From Tetrahymena thermophila SB210 (Eukaryota; Ciliophora; Oligohymenophorea; Hymenostomatida; Tetrahymenidae), in contig NW_002476512.1 of assembly GCF_000189635.1 (NCBI RefSeq), forward strand, positions 1,178,001-1,242,000: 64,000 bases of DNA. Direction: 5' to 3'. A program made the translations under genes and the position numbers. Each line of letters begins with the position of its first letter. The first letter of the stretch is position 1. Below the pieces are notes generated by a model. That model had not been told where the DNA came from and did no database searches. It saw only the letters and a program-made list of their open reading frames with translations. Of this stretch, positions 53,150 to 64,000 are shown piece by piece.

Positions 53150-53702
53150 CAATAGTACTTAATTCTTTTTATTTTTAAGTATTCAGTATAGATTCATAAT
53201 AAAATAACAAACATTCTAAGAAAGGAAATATTAAAAAATATTATGCACTGTAATAAGTACCATGTGTTCAATTTAAATCATGAACAGATTCTAACTCATT
53301 ATTGAGATAAAAAACATAAAAACTTTTATCTATTATACTTCTAACTGCTTTTAAAAGTTATTATTATCTAAGAATTCACCTGAAATTATATTTTAAGAAA
53401 TCTATACAAATGATTAAAAAAGAGAGAGTGAAATTAAGGTCTAAAATTTTGATCATCAATAAACAAGCAAATAACAGTTTAACTTAACTGAGTGCAATTT
53501 ACACAATTATTAAAAATTGAAATCAAATGAGAAAAATTATAATCAGCAGTGCTATCACTAATTAGAAGTTTTTATTATAATAAATCAAAACATTAATAAT
53601 ATAGAATAGATTTAAGAAGAAAATTGGATATAAGGTTTTCTTATTTTAGAAAAAGAAAAAAGAGAGATTTTAGTTTTATTTTATGCAATAAATTTTGATT
53701 GA
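53150..53702 (+). pseudogene. decayed copy of a B/C-type PH/TH1-like gene
   Basis: Nucleotide similarity to the last exon of member C is direct: the segment from IVLNSYYFYVFS (here IVLNSFYFQVFS), through CSIQIKKQFQLIIEVP (here CSIQIMNRFQLIIE), to KNSPEIKF (here KNSPEIIF) and ENWVEGFLILEKDK (here ENWIQGFLILEKEK). The first part (about 53150-53250) and the second part are in different frames, showing at least one frameshift. The N-terminal exons and FSDKVVK start are missing, and the frame ends at TGA 53700-53702 before the final conserved block. It is probably not functional, although the second part keeps a long open frame and could be a very diverged exon. Confidence 0.75.
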
Positions 53703-54548
53703 TGAGACATAATAACTTATCAAATTAATCAGTTGAAAAAACTAATTAATTTGATTATTTTTTAAAGAAAATAAATCAATAAGTTTATAAATTTATTATG
53801 GAAAGATATAAACAAAAAATTTAGTTTTGGTATTATTAGTTTGTTTTATCAAAAATAAACAAAGAATTTATATCTACTTATACTCTAAACTCATTATCTA
53901 TATGAAATATTCAAGATATAAATTTATTTTAGAAATTTTAACTAGCTATCTATTTAAGTCTTGAAATTAATTACAATTTTTTTTCAATAAGGTTATTTAT
54001 TTTGCTCACTCGAACAATTTAATAAACAAGGATTGTTTTGCTATGTTTCATAAAAATAATATATCTATATATTTTTTTATGTTATTTAATCTGATTGATT
54101 TTTCATTCATGCATGAATTTGAATTTTAAATAAATTACAATAAAAGTAGAGAGAGTTAAATCTCTTGTTCTGCTATCAAGTTTAAGGATAAGACTTAAGA
54201 AATTAAAAGATTTTAGTGATATTTAAAACCATTTTTAAATTAACTATAAATGCACTATTATGTTTTGAATCTAATTTAATAGTTATAGAATGTTAATGCT
54301 TGAATTATTAATAATAATAAAAATAACCAATCAAATTTAAAAATCTTAAATTTCTTTATTTAAATCCTTGAAATTAAAAATTATTATAAAGAGAAGATAG
54401 ATAATAAAAAATAAAAGCATTAAAAAAAAGTCATAATTTAAAAAAGGATATTTATTCTTAATAAAATATATTTAAAAATATTAACTTTTAACTATTAAAT
54501 ATTTGTAAAATATACATAAAATAGTAAAATATTAATAAACAGATAGTG
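53703..54548. other. intergenic spacer before member E
   Basis: About 850 bp, A/T-rich, no exon seen; it should contain the member E promoter. Confidence 0.5.
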
Positions 54549-55931
54549 ATGGATTCAATATAAATAAGCTAAGATTATACATTTTAGAATTAAAAAACTT
54601 AACATAGCGATTAAAATTTTGAATAGAAATAGATACTTTGTAGAGTTTATAAACTTAATGCATATATTCTAAATACTCTTTACTCTCAAAATGAGTTTAG
54701 GCAAGATATTTTGAAAAGAATTCAGCTTTTACAAGAACCTAAAAAGTACTTTTTTACCACTTTTTTTCAAGTCATTTAATAAAAATGAATGTATTGATAG
54801 ATTTATCAGTTTTGGTCTAATTGAAGAAGAAGAAATCTCTTTTGAAAAAATTGAGCAATAACTTATAGAAATTTAGATTAACTTAGAACAGCTATTAGAT
54901 TGTTAGAAATAGAAAATAGAACGATTAGAAGAAAATTAATCTCTTTCTAACCAATAAAATTCACTCTTTCACTCTAAAACCACATAATTTAATAGAAATT
55001 CTTCTATTTAAAAAAGATTCAGTAAACAAAAAGTAACAAAAAGACTTATTAATTTATTTTTTATTTAATTTATAATAGGTGAATAAGCTTAAAAAGAATC
55101 AGACGAAATCATTTTCAATTTATAAAATGAAGGAGAAGAATTTTAATTTTCCAAAATGGAAAAACATTTATCTTATAATAGTGCTTCTATTTCTACATTA
55201 AGCTCTTTTGGTAAACTAAGTATTGTATAAGAAGAGGATTTTGATAATTTTGACATTTAATTCACCAAAGGTAAGCTATTTGCAAAAGATTAGCATAATT
55301 AAATATAAATTTTAAAAATAAAATAGATAAATCAAATCAATCATCCAACGATCAGATCATGCATTACATTGATTCGCAATAGGATCTAGATTTTTTAAAG
55401 ATAAAAAAAGAATTTTAAATTTAGTATTAAAAAGCTATTAACTAAGAAAATAATACATTTTTTAGTGATAGTATATTGAAAATTTCTAGATCCTAAAAAT
55501 CTGAAGAATAATTTTTATGCATAGATCAAAGTGGTTTTTATGTTATAAAAAATTTATAGGATTTGAAAAAAAATAAATCATTTCCGATAAAAGATATTAC
55601 AAAAATAATTATATCAGCAGAAGATATCTGCGAAATTGTAATAAAAAAATAATATTCTTTAATAATTAAAACTTCGAAGATACAACTCTTAGTGGATTAC
55701 ATTTAAAATATTTTTAATAAGTTCTACAAAATAAAACCTCCATAAATAATATCATCTAAACTAATTATCCAAAAAAATAGGCTAAGCAAAAATTAAAGTT
55801 AGTGCAATTTGAAATCTGACTTATAAACAAGCCACAACTATTTACTATCAAATTAATATAAAAGTGAAAAAGTCCTTCCAACATTATTTAAAGAAAGTTA
55901 GTTTTAAGAAAGTGAGCTACAAATAAAATGA
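54549..55931 (+). CDS. short PH/TH1-like coiled-coil protein (member E)
   Basis: Four exons with consistent phases: 54549-54745, 54801-55021, 55079-55270 and 55327-55931, total 404 aa, ending at TGA 55929-55931. N-terminus MDSIQISQDYTFQNQ. Exon 1 aligns with member D through EQKQILCRVYKLNAYILNTL and YSQNEFRQDILKRIQ. Exon 2 is 221 nt, exactly as in D, and starts at FISFGLIEEEE. Exon 3 has STLSSFGKLSIVQEE. The family domain is at about residues 248-347: FFSDSILKISR, CIDQSGFYVIKNL, FPIKDITKIII, CEIVIKKQYSLIIK, YKIKPPQI. The 56-nt intron 55271-55326 is absent from D. No Gly2 motif and no second C-terminal block. It is a tandem duplicate of member D, separated from it by a B/C-type relic. Function unknown. 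Confidence 0.83.
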
Positions 55932-58257
55932 TTTTTTTTTGTTGTTGAATTTTTATTAAAAATATATTATATAAATTGCTGCTTTATTTTATATTTATTG
56001 ATTTGCTATAAACTTGATAGAATTTAGAAAGATAAATTAAAAAAATATTTTAATCTATTTAAAAATTTTTCATATTAATTATGTTTAATTAACTCATATT
56101 TATAATTAAAAAACAAGTAATCAATGGTTGATTTTTAAAAATAAACAATCAATAAATAAAAAATATTTATATTTCAATTGATTAATGCTTTTATAGCTTT
56201 TTAGTAATAGCCTTTTAAATTGTGTGAATAAAACTTTTATTCAAATAATATAAATTAAAAAACTATTATTTTTTTTAAATAGGATTTATAAATATTTAAA
56301 TTATATGAAAGATAATTTTAAAATTAAAAACACCTGCAATTAATTTAAAAAAAAAAATGTCATCTTTAGATTAATTAAAAATATTTTTTTAAATTTACAT
56401 TTAAAAATAACATTTTTTTGTTATAAATTGAAGAAACATTAAATTTTCATATTTATATTGATTATAAAATTATATATTTATAAATTTTAATAAAACTAAT
56501 TTGCCTTTTTTTAATCTATTTAGATTTATTTAAGTTAACTTATTAAAATAAATCAAATTTACCTTAAAGAGTATTTAAATAGAATATCATAATCATTTGT
56601 AATTCTTAAATACCATTAAGTTTAAAATAATAGATAAAAATTTATAAATTAGCTGAATATTAATTAATTGACCTTACAATCATATCTTGCAAAATTAAGT
56701 CTATTATTTTTCATATATTTTAAATTTACGAAACAAAATATGCATTTGATAATATTAAATGTTGATAAGAGTTATAGAAATGAATTTACATACATTTTTA
56801 ATTCATAAATAAAGAATTATTTAATTTAATTAATTAGTTAGTTAGTTAACTTTTTATGATATTACTTTACACCTAATAGCTTGAAGAATAAAGAAATGAA
56901 TTATAGCAAAATATATTTATTTATTTATTGGCAATAAATTTGTTTATTTTATTTTTAAATATTAAAAGTGAGAGAAAAGTATTTTGTTTGTTTACAAAGA
57001 AAGTAATGGTGTACTTTGATAATTAAAAAGTTTAAATCCAAAAATTAATGTGAAAGCAATAATGGTATAAATGTTTAAAAGAACTTGAGAATGAAATAAG
57101 TAATAATTGAATTGAATTTATTTAATAAGAAATACTTATAACAAGATATTTAGATAATAAATACAGGATGTAGGGACGACTTAAATAAATGGAATAGTTA
57201 TAAATTAAGGAAGAAGAAGGTTTTGAGAAGGAAAGAATTTTTTATAATGAGGAGAATTTGATTTTTTTTTTTTGGAATGATTATTAGATTTTAGATGCTT
57301 GATATTTTTGTTACATATTGATGTTTGTAATTATAAATAATATTAGTATATTGAGGCTTTATAAAAGATATTTGCTTATTTAGAAATATTTCATTAGTCT
57401 GTATTTGCTTGCTAGTATCCACTCAATTAGTGCAATTAATTATAAAAGATATTTCTTATACATTAACAAAAGCACTAATTAATTTTATTTTAATCACTTT
57501 TATATTAATTATAGTTATTTACAATACCTGTTATCAAAGCTGAACCTTTGATATGGTGAATTGCTTTTTTGATTATTATTGTTTTCTTTTTTTAATTAGA
57601 CATTCATCTATCTATTGTACTATCTTGATGTATAGAATAATCTCAATTATCTTATAAGAAGATAAAATAAATAGTTGATAATAGCAAAGCTTTTTTTAAA
57701 TTGCTTGATTGCAGATATCAAGATAGATTAAATTAAAATCCATAGAGAAAAGTCTTTGTTATTAATTATGATTAATTTTTTTAATTTTGGTTACGAGTAA
57801 GGGAAGAAGTTGATTAAGAATAATGGATTTAAATTATTAGCAAATTAATCAGTTTTTGGATGGAAGTTATTGCATTAATTCTTTTGAATATCCAAAAGTT
57901 AGTTTCTTTTGTTTTAAAATATCCCAAAAAAAGATTAAAACTTAGTATTCTTTTATTAAAAGTGATTAGACTAATCTTCTTTTCGAATCTTCAAATTAGA
58001 CGACAAATCAGCAAACACATAAGTTAATATCTTAAAATATTAGCCCCGTTAATGTTAGATTGTAAAGAAGTGTATATAAATATAATGTTAGTATTAATAG
58101 TGGAAGTGAGACTGTTTTGTTTTAATTATAAGTTAAGTTATCTATTAAAATCAGTTTTGTTACTAATTATTTAAATAATACTATAGATAGATTTTCATTC
58201 AATTTAGATTCTAAATCAATGTATTAGGTTGGAAATGACCTAATTTAATTTATATCC
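55932..58257. other. intergenic region between member E and GTPase gene
   Basis: About 2.3 kb. The first part is extremely A/T-rich. A slightly less A/T-rich patch at about 57165-57300 has a 42-codon plus-strand frame starting MQGRLKQMEQ with no recognisable relative. Near 57820-58257 the plus strand is open but lies beside the minus-strand GTPase gene, so it is read as 3' flank and antisense shadow. Nothing else is seen. Confidence 0.5.
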
Positions 58258-59665
58258 TCACTTTACTTAACTGATTTAGCTTGCTTCTATCAATTTAGAC
58301 ATATCAGATAGGAATTTAGTGTTGCGATCGTTCATAAACTCGATGGCACAAGCGTTAATAGAATATTAGCTAAGGATATTTTTTACGTCTTGCTTGATAG
58401 ATTATCTATCATCCTCACTATTTTATGAAAATAAGTTGATGACAATAGCGCAGGGGGTTTATTTCTTGTCAATGCGAGAGAAATTGCGAATTTAATCAAT
58501 TAAATTCTATTTGTTTTCATCGTACTTAATCACAAAAATGAATCCTTATGATTTCTTTTATAAGCTACGAGATTGATTGGAGTGATAATATTCAAAATCT
58601 ACTTCATTCAACAAGATAGCTCTGCGAATTTAGTCTCTATTTGCCTTAACCATTTCTTAGCAAGGGTCTATTTGAAATAAATAAAGAATTGAATATATTT
58701 AAAGGTAAACTTAATCAAATTGTGATATATTATTCGAGAATATTTGTTAAAAATCAATGAAGAAGGCATTATTTAAATTAATTCTTGCTCAAAGATTTCT
58801 TTTTCAGAGACGAATGTTGCGTTTGAACATTGTTCTAAGAAGTGTTTATTGTATTTAAATAAATAAATATCTTTGTAAGTTTTTGTTAGATTTAAATTTA
58901 ATTTTAGAACAATCCTATGAAAGGTTAGGATTTAATTGCCTTTAAATATGAATGAATGTTTGCTATTAATTTGGAATTTAAAAATAAATAAAATTAACCA
59001 AGTCATATTTTATCTCTCTTAACATTTATTAATTCATTCTGAATTTTTTTTTTTTTTTTTTGAGGGGGGACTGATTATTGATTAATATTTACAAATAGTG
59101 TTTGTTAGCTAAAAAAAGGCAAATAATTAACTCTATTTGTTTCCAAATTACTAACAAACAATTTCAAATGAAAATCTAATTATTAATTTACTAATTTAAT
59201 TTAGGATTCTATAAAAGAATATATTTGATCAACCAAAGCTTACAAAAAATAAGTAAAGTTTCACAAAAAAAAGCTTATATTCTCAAATGTTTAATTCAAG
59301 TAATAAAGTGTATGAAAGATACATTGAATTAATTATTAACTGGGGCAGCTGAATGATTAACTAAAAAATGAAGAATAAGATGAATTACATAAAGTAGGGA
59401 GAGGAGAAGATGAGTTCTTGCCTTTCAATTAGTTAATGAAAGTAGTCTTTCCACATTGTTTGTCACCAAGCAAGACTAAGTTGAGGCTTGAAGAAGATCT
59501 ACAGTCTTCATCATTGATGATAGAAATACCTTTTTGTAAGCTGATCATATTTTGCTTTTTGGAATAAGATCCAGAGCTGAAAGAATTTTGACTAGTTGAT
59601 TCTCCCACTTAGGTTTATTCTAAGCAAGAACAGCAGTTATTAATTCTTGAAGTTTCAGATCCCAT
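58258..59665 (-). CDS. atypical Ras-like small GTPase with N-terminal acylation motif
   Basis: Three exons on the minus strand, all phases consistent: 59665-59341, 58834-58711 and 58636-58258, total 275 aa, ending at TGA 58258-58260. N-terminus MGSETSRINNCCSCLEQ combines Gly2 myristoylation with a CCxC cluster for palmitoylation; no C-terminal CaaX is present. A Ser-rich linker precedes the GTPase fold. The P-loop GDKQCGKT is at residues 67-74 after the strand LNLVLL. Exon 3 has the strand GFIFVIKYDENKQNL and the next core strand CAIVINLFS. In normal GTPases that strand ends in NKxD; here the position reads NLFS, so guanine recognition is degenerate. The DxxG switch II motif is also unclear. 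The fold looks Ras/Rab-like but nucleotide specificity is doubtful. Intron 1 (58835-59340) is unusually long at 506 nt. Confidence 0.78.
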
Positions 59666-62600
59666 CGTTTGTTAGATGTAGGTTTAGATTGTATTTTGAT
59701 TGGTTATTTTTATTTTAGAAAATTTTAAAAGGAGTAGAACTTCGCTTTTAATTATTTATTTATTATTGATTAATTAATGATGTTTCAGTAAATAATTTCT
59801 TTACTTATTACTTTTTTTCTTTGTTTAATTATTAATTTTTTAATTTATATTAATTATCTAATTATTCTTATTGCATCAATCATAAATTAATACTTTACTA
59901 ACTTTTTTGTTAATGTACACCTTTAATTAAGATAGTTAAGCGACTTGATAAAAAAATATAGGTATTAGTGCAAGCAAACACAAATTCATTCATTCATTCA
60001 TTTTTTGTTTCTCCTATATTTATTTATTTGTTTATTGATTAAACATAAATAAATCTGCCTGTGTAATTTGATATAATAAATAAATAAACTTCAAGAAATA
60101 TACAATTTTTTTTGGTATTATCTATCAATAAAATATCATTCTTATAGTCATTTGATAAATATAGTGGCTTTTTTGTGTATGAATTTGCAAGACAAGCACA
60201 TTAATTTTGAGATTTAGAACTGCATATAGAGATATATACATATATCTTTTGCCCTTTTTGTCCAAATATTGAATTTAAAACTTTTATTGAAATTGTATTT
60301 TCATTAGTATTATTTTTTCTAGAGAACTTTATCTTTCAATAAAGATTAATGAGTGATAAAAAATTTATATTATGTATTTCTACCTGAAATTAAAAAGCCA
60401 GGTGTGTTTGGATCACCATTATTTATTCAGGTTAGTGCATGAATGATCAACTGCCATCATAAATAAATTATTTTTAAAAATATATTTGGATGCTTTCTTT
60501 AAAGTGTTTGTTATACTGCTCAGTAAATCACTGATTTTAATATATGTTTGATTGAATTACTAAAAGCAAATAAAAAAATTACAATGGATTAATTTTTTTA
60601 TTAATTAAGGAGTATATTACTAATTTATTTATTAAGAGGGTAAAGTAAGCAAATCTTATTAAAAAAAGAAGTTTATATCAAAGATTTTCCTAATAAAGAT
60701 CTAGTAGCAGTACTGTCACATGCTTTAATGAATATGAAGACTTGTTCTCTCCATAATAAAATCAGTTGTTTGCATTTAAGACGAAAATACGTCTAGAATA
60801 TTAGCTAAAAAAATATAAATTGTAAAAAAACTCTTCTAGATCAAGCAAATATCTCTATCAGAATTGCTAAGAATTTATGAAAAAAAAAGTAATTTGAAAA
60901 TTTAAATAAAATTAAAATAGAAATAAAATAGAAACAAATTCAGGAGTGTTTGTTTGATCAAAGTTGATTATTTTTCTTATATTAAGCTGCTCATTATTTT
61001 CTCCTAGATTTTTACTTTGTATTTTCTACTAAACACTACATATTTACTTTTAAATGATCTCTAGATATTCTCATTCTAAAATCAAATTCCAAATAGGAAA
61101 GTGCGAAATTACTTAAAATAAACAAACTTAGTTTTTTTATCTTCGGTAACAAAGATATTTTCAGATAAATATTTAGCTGCTAAGGAAGGAATCTTGAAAG
61201 TAAAAATCTAAATAATAATTAATTTGCATATTTGCTCTCAAAAATCATAAAATTTAAATAAATATGCAAATTATTAAAATAGATTTTAATTTTTGTAAAA
61301 AAATGATAGCAAAGATTAATAAATAATTGCCTTCAATTTTTTCTTAAATAAATTTCACCATTTTCTAAATATTTACTTGAAAATTTTCGATATAATTTAG
61401 TAGCGAATCTTATATGCAATAAAGTAGCTCAATAAATGACATCATATACTCATTCATTAAATTTAATGAATCATTTACTTGCTTAATATCTGCTTAAGGA
61501 ATATTTATTGCAGTTACTGATACATCATCGTTAAATTATTTGCATATTTTAGAAATAAATATATAGCGTCAATAAGTAAGGCAATCAAATCAGCATAAAA
61601 GCACTATTTCATATTTATGTGCTTTATTCCTTAATATAATTAATAAATAGAACGCAATATCTTTGATCTGTAATAAAGTTAATTAAAATAAATTAGCCTA
61701 CGCCAATAACTAAAATAAGCCTAAAATATGCAAAATCTATAAAAAGCTTACTTACTAAATTATGTGTACTATTTTTTTTATTTCTAAATAAAATAGAGAT
61801 TGGTTTATTGCTGACTAAAAATTTTAATTTTAGAATTATTATTAAATCATGTGTAAATAGTAATTAATAACACCTCCTTGAGCATTGTAAATACTTCATC
61901 TTTTTTATTCCTCATAAATTAGATATTAAAATTCTTTAATAAATGTAAAGTAATAAAATTTTGGTGAATGATTTTAAAATGTTTTTAAAAAATTAATTTG
62001 ACTCACTAAAAAATAAATAAAAAGTAGAGTCGCAAATAAATTAAACATAATTTATTGAAATTAAAGGATTGTATAATTTGATTTTAAACGCTGTAACTTA
62101 AAAGGAAACAAGTAAATTAATTTAGTTTGAAGGAAAAACATTATATACAATTATTTATTTGCTTTAGACATATTAAAGATATGCTAGAAAGAATTTAAAG
62201 CTTTTATTCAAGTGTTATTTCTATCTATTCCATTTGATTTCGATTGATTATACTTTGCGAGTTTGATAGTGAAAAATACAAATAATAAATAAACAAATAA
62301 GATTTAAATATCATCTAATAGATAAATAAAGGAAAGTTAGCATTAATTAAATTACATTACAACTTTTGAATTTAAATTAAAACATTCAGTAAATTTATAG
62401 AAAGCATATTTTCAAATTTTCCTAAAAATATCCAACTAGATTTTTTAAAAATCTTACTTGAATGCTTAACTTTACATATTACTTGATAAATATTCATTCA
62501 AATTAAATTTTGGATTCATTATAGAAAGTCAAAATAGTTTTTAAAATATTTGTCAGATACTTATTTAACATTCATACATACATAGATATTTTTACTCTTA

Positions 62601-62682
62601 AAATATTTGATTATTCAATCATTATTAATGTTATTATTTGTAAGTGCAATTAAATTCAATTTATTTTTTAAAACAGTGTTTT
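59666..62682. other. intergenic region, possible tiny ORF and hairpin
   Basis: 3.0 kb, mostly A/T-rich. The plus strand has a 98-codon frame at 60584-60880 (MDQFFYQLRS ... LHLRRKYVQNIS) in a mildly G/C-richer patch, with no recognisable relative; chance frames of this length are expected when only TGA stops. A 13-bp inverted repeat lies at 61221-61233 and 61260-61272 (AATTTGCATATTT). A short less A/T-rich patch at about 60390-60470 shows no tRNA-like fold. Nothing else is seen. Confidence 0.45.
61221..61272. repeat. 13-bp perfect inverted repeat
   Basis: Arms AATTTGCATATTT at 61221-61233 and its reverse complement at 61260-61272 around a 26-nt loop. It lies in intergenic DNA. It contains an octamer-like ATTTGCAT word on both strands. 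Role unknown. Confidence 0.6.
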
Positions 62683-63360
62683 TCAATCAGTCTTTTTAGT
62701 TAAGCTAAATATGTCTCTGAATTTTTATTCTACTTCTTCGAATGTTTGTTTTTCCTTATATTTTGAATTAAATTAAGATGAAGAATTACTCAAAAACTGA
62801 ATTTAAAAATTAAATTTAAATTTGTCAATTTTGAATCATTTTTCTTTAAATTATTTTTTTCTAGTATTTAAACAGTAAGCAATTTGCTTAAAATATTTGG
62901 TTGAATAATAAAAAGCTATTTGAATGATTTAATAATTTTTTTTATTTTAATATCAAAATTTATCCAGTAAGTTCAAATATTGATTCATTGATTATTTTAT
63001 CTTTGCGAATTTTTGCCTCAAAGAGTAAAAATATACCAATTTGATATACAATAAAATTAATAGAACTATCTAAAAAGATAAATTTAAAGGATTATCTTAA
63101 ATTTATATTCGAAAGTTACGCCAACTTATTTTTTTGGTGGGCTATAATTAATTTTTGTTTTTAAAAGAAGCCAAAGGAATTCTTAAAATAGTGTAATGTG
63201 TATTTTTGATTAGCTATTTAAATAATTGTCAATTTATTAAAATTTAATATACCTCTAACCAGTCTCTTTCCATTAATAATTCTATACAAGCATCGCTCTT
63301 TTCTTCTCCAAAAAGATCCTCCCCAGAAGCAAGCAAAAGAAGATATAATTTATCAGACAT
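62683..63360 (-). CDS. small two-exon hypothetical protein
   Basis: Minus-strand gene with a convincing first exon 63360-63253 (36 codons; MSDKLYLLLLASGEDLFGEE, then KSDACIELLMERDWLE) and last exon 62796-62683 (FLSNSSSQFN ... EEVEQKFRDIFSLTKKTD, ending at TGA 62683-62685). Both boundaries are phase 0 with a GT donor at 63252-63251 and AG acceptor before 62796, so joining them directly gives a 73-aa acidic protein. The 456-nt intron is long and contains an open stretch (about 62880-63080) that could be an extra exon; this is unresolved. No family is recognised. Confidence 0.6.
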
Positions 63361-64000
63361 TGCTTTTCTAACCTTTGGGAATCTATTTAAATATTAATTG
63401 TGATTAATTAAATTAGAGAAACTGCACTATATTAAAAATTAAAAATATCGATTAAAATGTAGTATTTACTTGTGAGTTAATATTGATAAAATGAGCTCTA
63501 GCATATCATTTTATATACTTTCTTTTTACAAATTCATCAATCCAACAACCAAGCCAACGCATGAAGGTATCTTTATTACAATAATTTTTTATAAATATTT
63601 TAAAGCAAAAATAAATCTTTTTAAAGAACAAATAAAAATTATTTTAAAAAAAAATCTTCTTTGTTACAATTGTTATATAAATTTTTTGAATAAAAACTAT
63701 TTTGATATGTGCTTAATTAATTAATTTTGCTTTGAAATTTAAAATTAGATTTCAGCTTTAAAAACTTTAATTATTCACATTTCATCAAGTTTTTATTTGT
63801 TTTGTCTTAAACAATACAATCTCAAAAAGATTTATTAAATTGTAAATATCTTTGTTAATTTCCTTAATTTTCAAGTTATTTAAATTATAGGAGAATTCAT
63901 ATACAAAATAATATTTAGAAAGATGGCAGAGTAAAATAAAATGTATTAATTACTTTTAATATTGACTTAGTTCCTTTGATTTCCTTGCAAATAATCTCAA
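63361..64000. other. A/T-rich right end, possible start of a plus-strand gene
   Basis: Mostly intergenic. Near the end, an ATG at 63923-63925 in a fair ciliate start context opens MAEQNKMYQL on the plus strand, reaching TGA after 18 codons unless an intron begins just after the ATG region. It could be the first exon of a gene leaving the window, head-to-head with the small gene at 62683. Too short to call. Confidence 0.35.

Noticed and set aside
54691..54714. Member E seemed to start at ATG 54691 and hit an in-frame TGA at 54712, suggesting a pseudogene
   Set aside because: That frame is wrong. A different first exon (54549-54745) aligns with member D, and its donor GT at 54746 and acceptor at 54800 restore an intact 404-aa frame with the same intron phases as D.
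57825..58430. Plus-strand open frame of about 200 codons starting MDLNYQQINQ
   Set aside because: Its 3' half overlaps the minus-strand GTPase exon 58258-58636, which has motifs and matching splice phases. The plus frame has no recognised domain and is expected as an antisense shadow when only TGA stops.
60390..60480. Locally G/C-richer patch considered as a small RNA gene
   Set aside because: No tRNA B-box-like sequence, no clear C/D or H/ACA box pairing and no stable stem was found by eye.
60584..60880. 98-codon plus-strand frame
   Set aside because: Open length is not surprising under the ciliate code, and no relative or neighbouring exon was recognised. Kept only as a note in the intergenic entry.

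Overview
This window is nuclear DNA from a ciliate that uses the ciliate nuclear code (TAA and TAG read as glutamine, TGA the only stop). Long conserved proteins (VPS13, a sugar-lactone oxidase, TRP-like channels, a Ras-like GTPase) read through dozens of in-frame TAA/TAG codons and end at TGA. The sequence is about 80% A+T, introns are short GT...AG segments of mostly 50-130 nt, and intergenic DNA is almost pure A/T. This points to a Tetrahymena-like oligohymenophorean; the species is an inference. A standard-code ORF search cuts nearly every gene here into pieces, so all genes below were traced by hand with TGA as the only stop.

Layout. 516-1337 (-): macro-domain protein with an N-terminal acylation motif. 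1338-8144: gene-free A/T-rich DNA holding two arrays of degenerate tandem repeats. 8145-9500 (-): FAD-linked lactone oxidase/dehydrogenase. 12339-17204 (-) and 18273-23759 (+): two paralogous TRP-like cation channels in head-to-head arrangement. 25921-55931: a tandem family of five apparently intact genes plus one decayed copy, all (+), encoding coiled-coil proteins with a PH/TH1-like domain. A complete VPS13 lipid-transfer gene (29527-38919, +) lies between the first and second family members. 58258-59665 (-): atypical Ras-like GTPase with an N-terminal acylation motif. 62683-63360 (-): small two-exon gene of unknown function.

The most unusual content is the PH/TH1-like family. Copies 40033-43084 and 43956-47279 are close paralogs that share a myristoylation-type N-terminus, a long coiled-coil and acidic Ser-rich middle, the PH/TH1-like domain and a second C-terminal conserved block. 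Copies 50960-52293 and 54549-55931 are a second pair: shorter, each 404 aa, with an identical 221-nt second exon and no second block. The relic at 53150-53702 belongs to the first type, so a [long type - short type] block probably duplicated once and then partly decayed. The placement around VPS13 suggests a membrane or phosphoinositide role, but that is inference only.

Non-coding features include a 109-bp G-run-tipped palindrome at 50190-50298, an expanded intron built from alternating about 95-bp repeats in the 43956 gene, and simple repeats. No tRNA, rRNA, CRISPR, telomeric repeat or recognisable transposase gene was seen.
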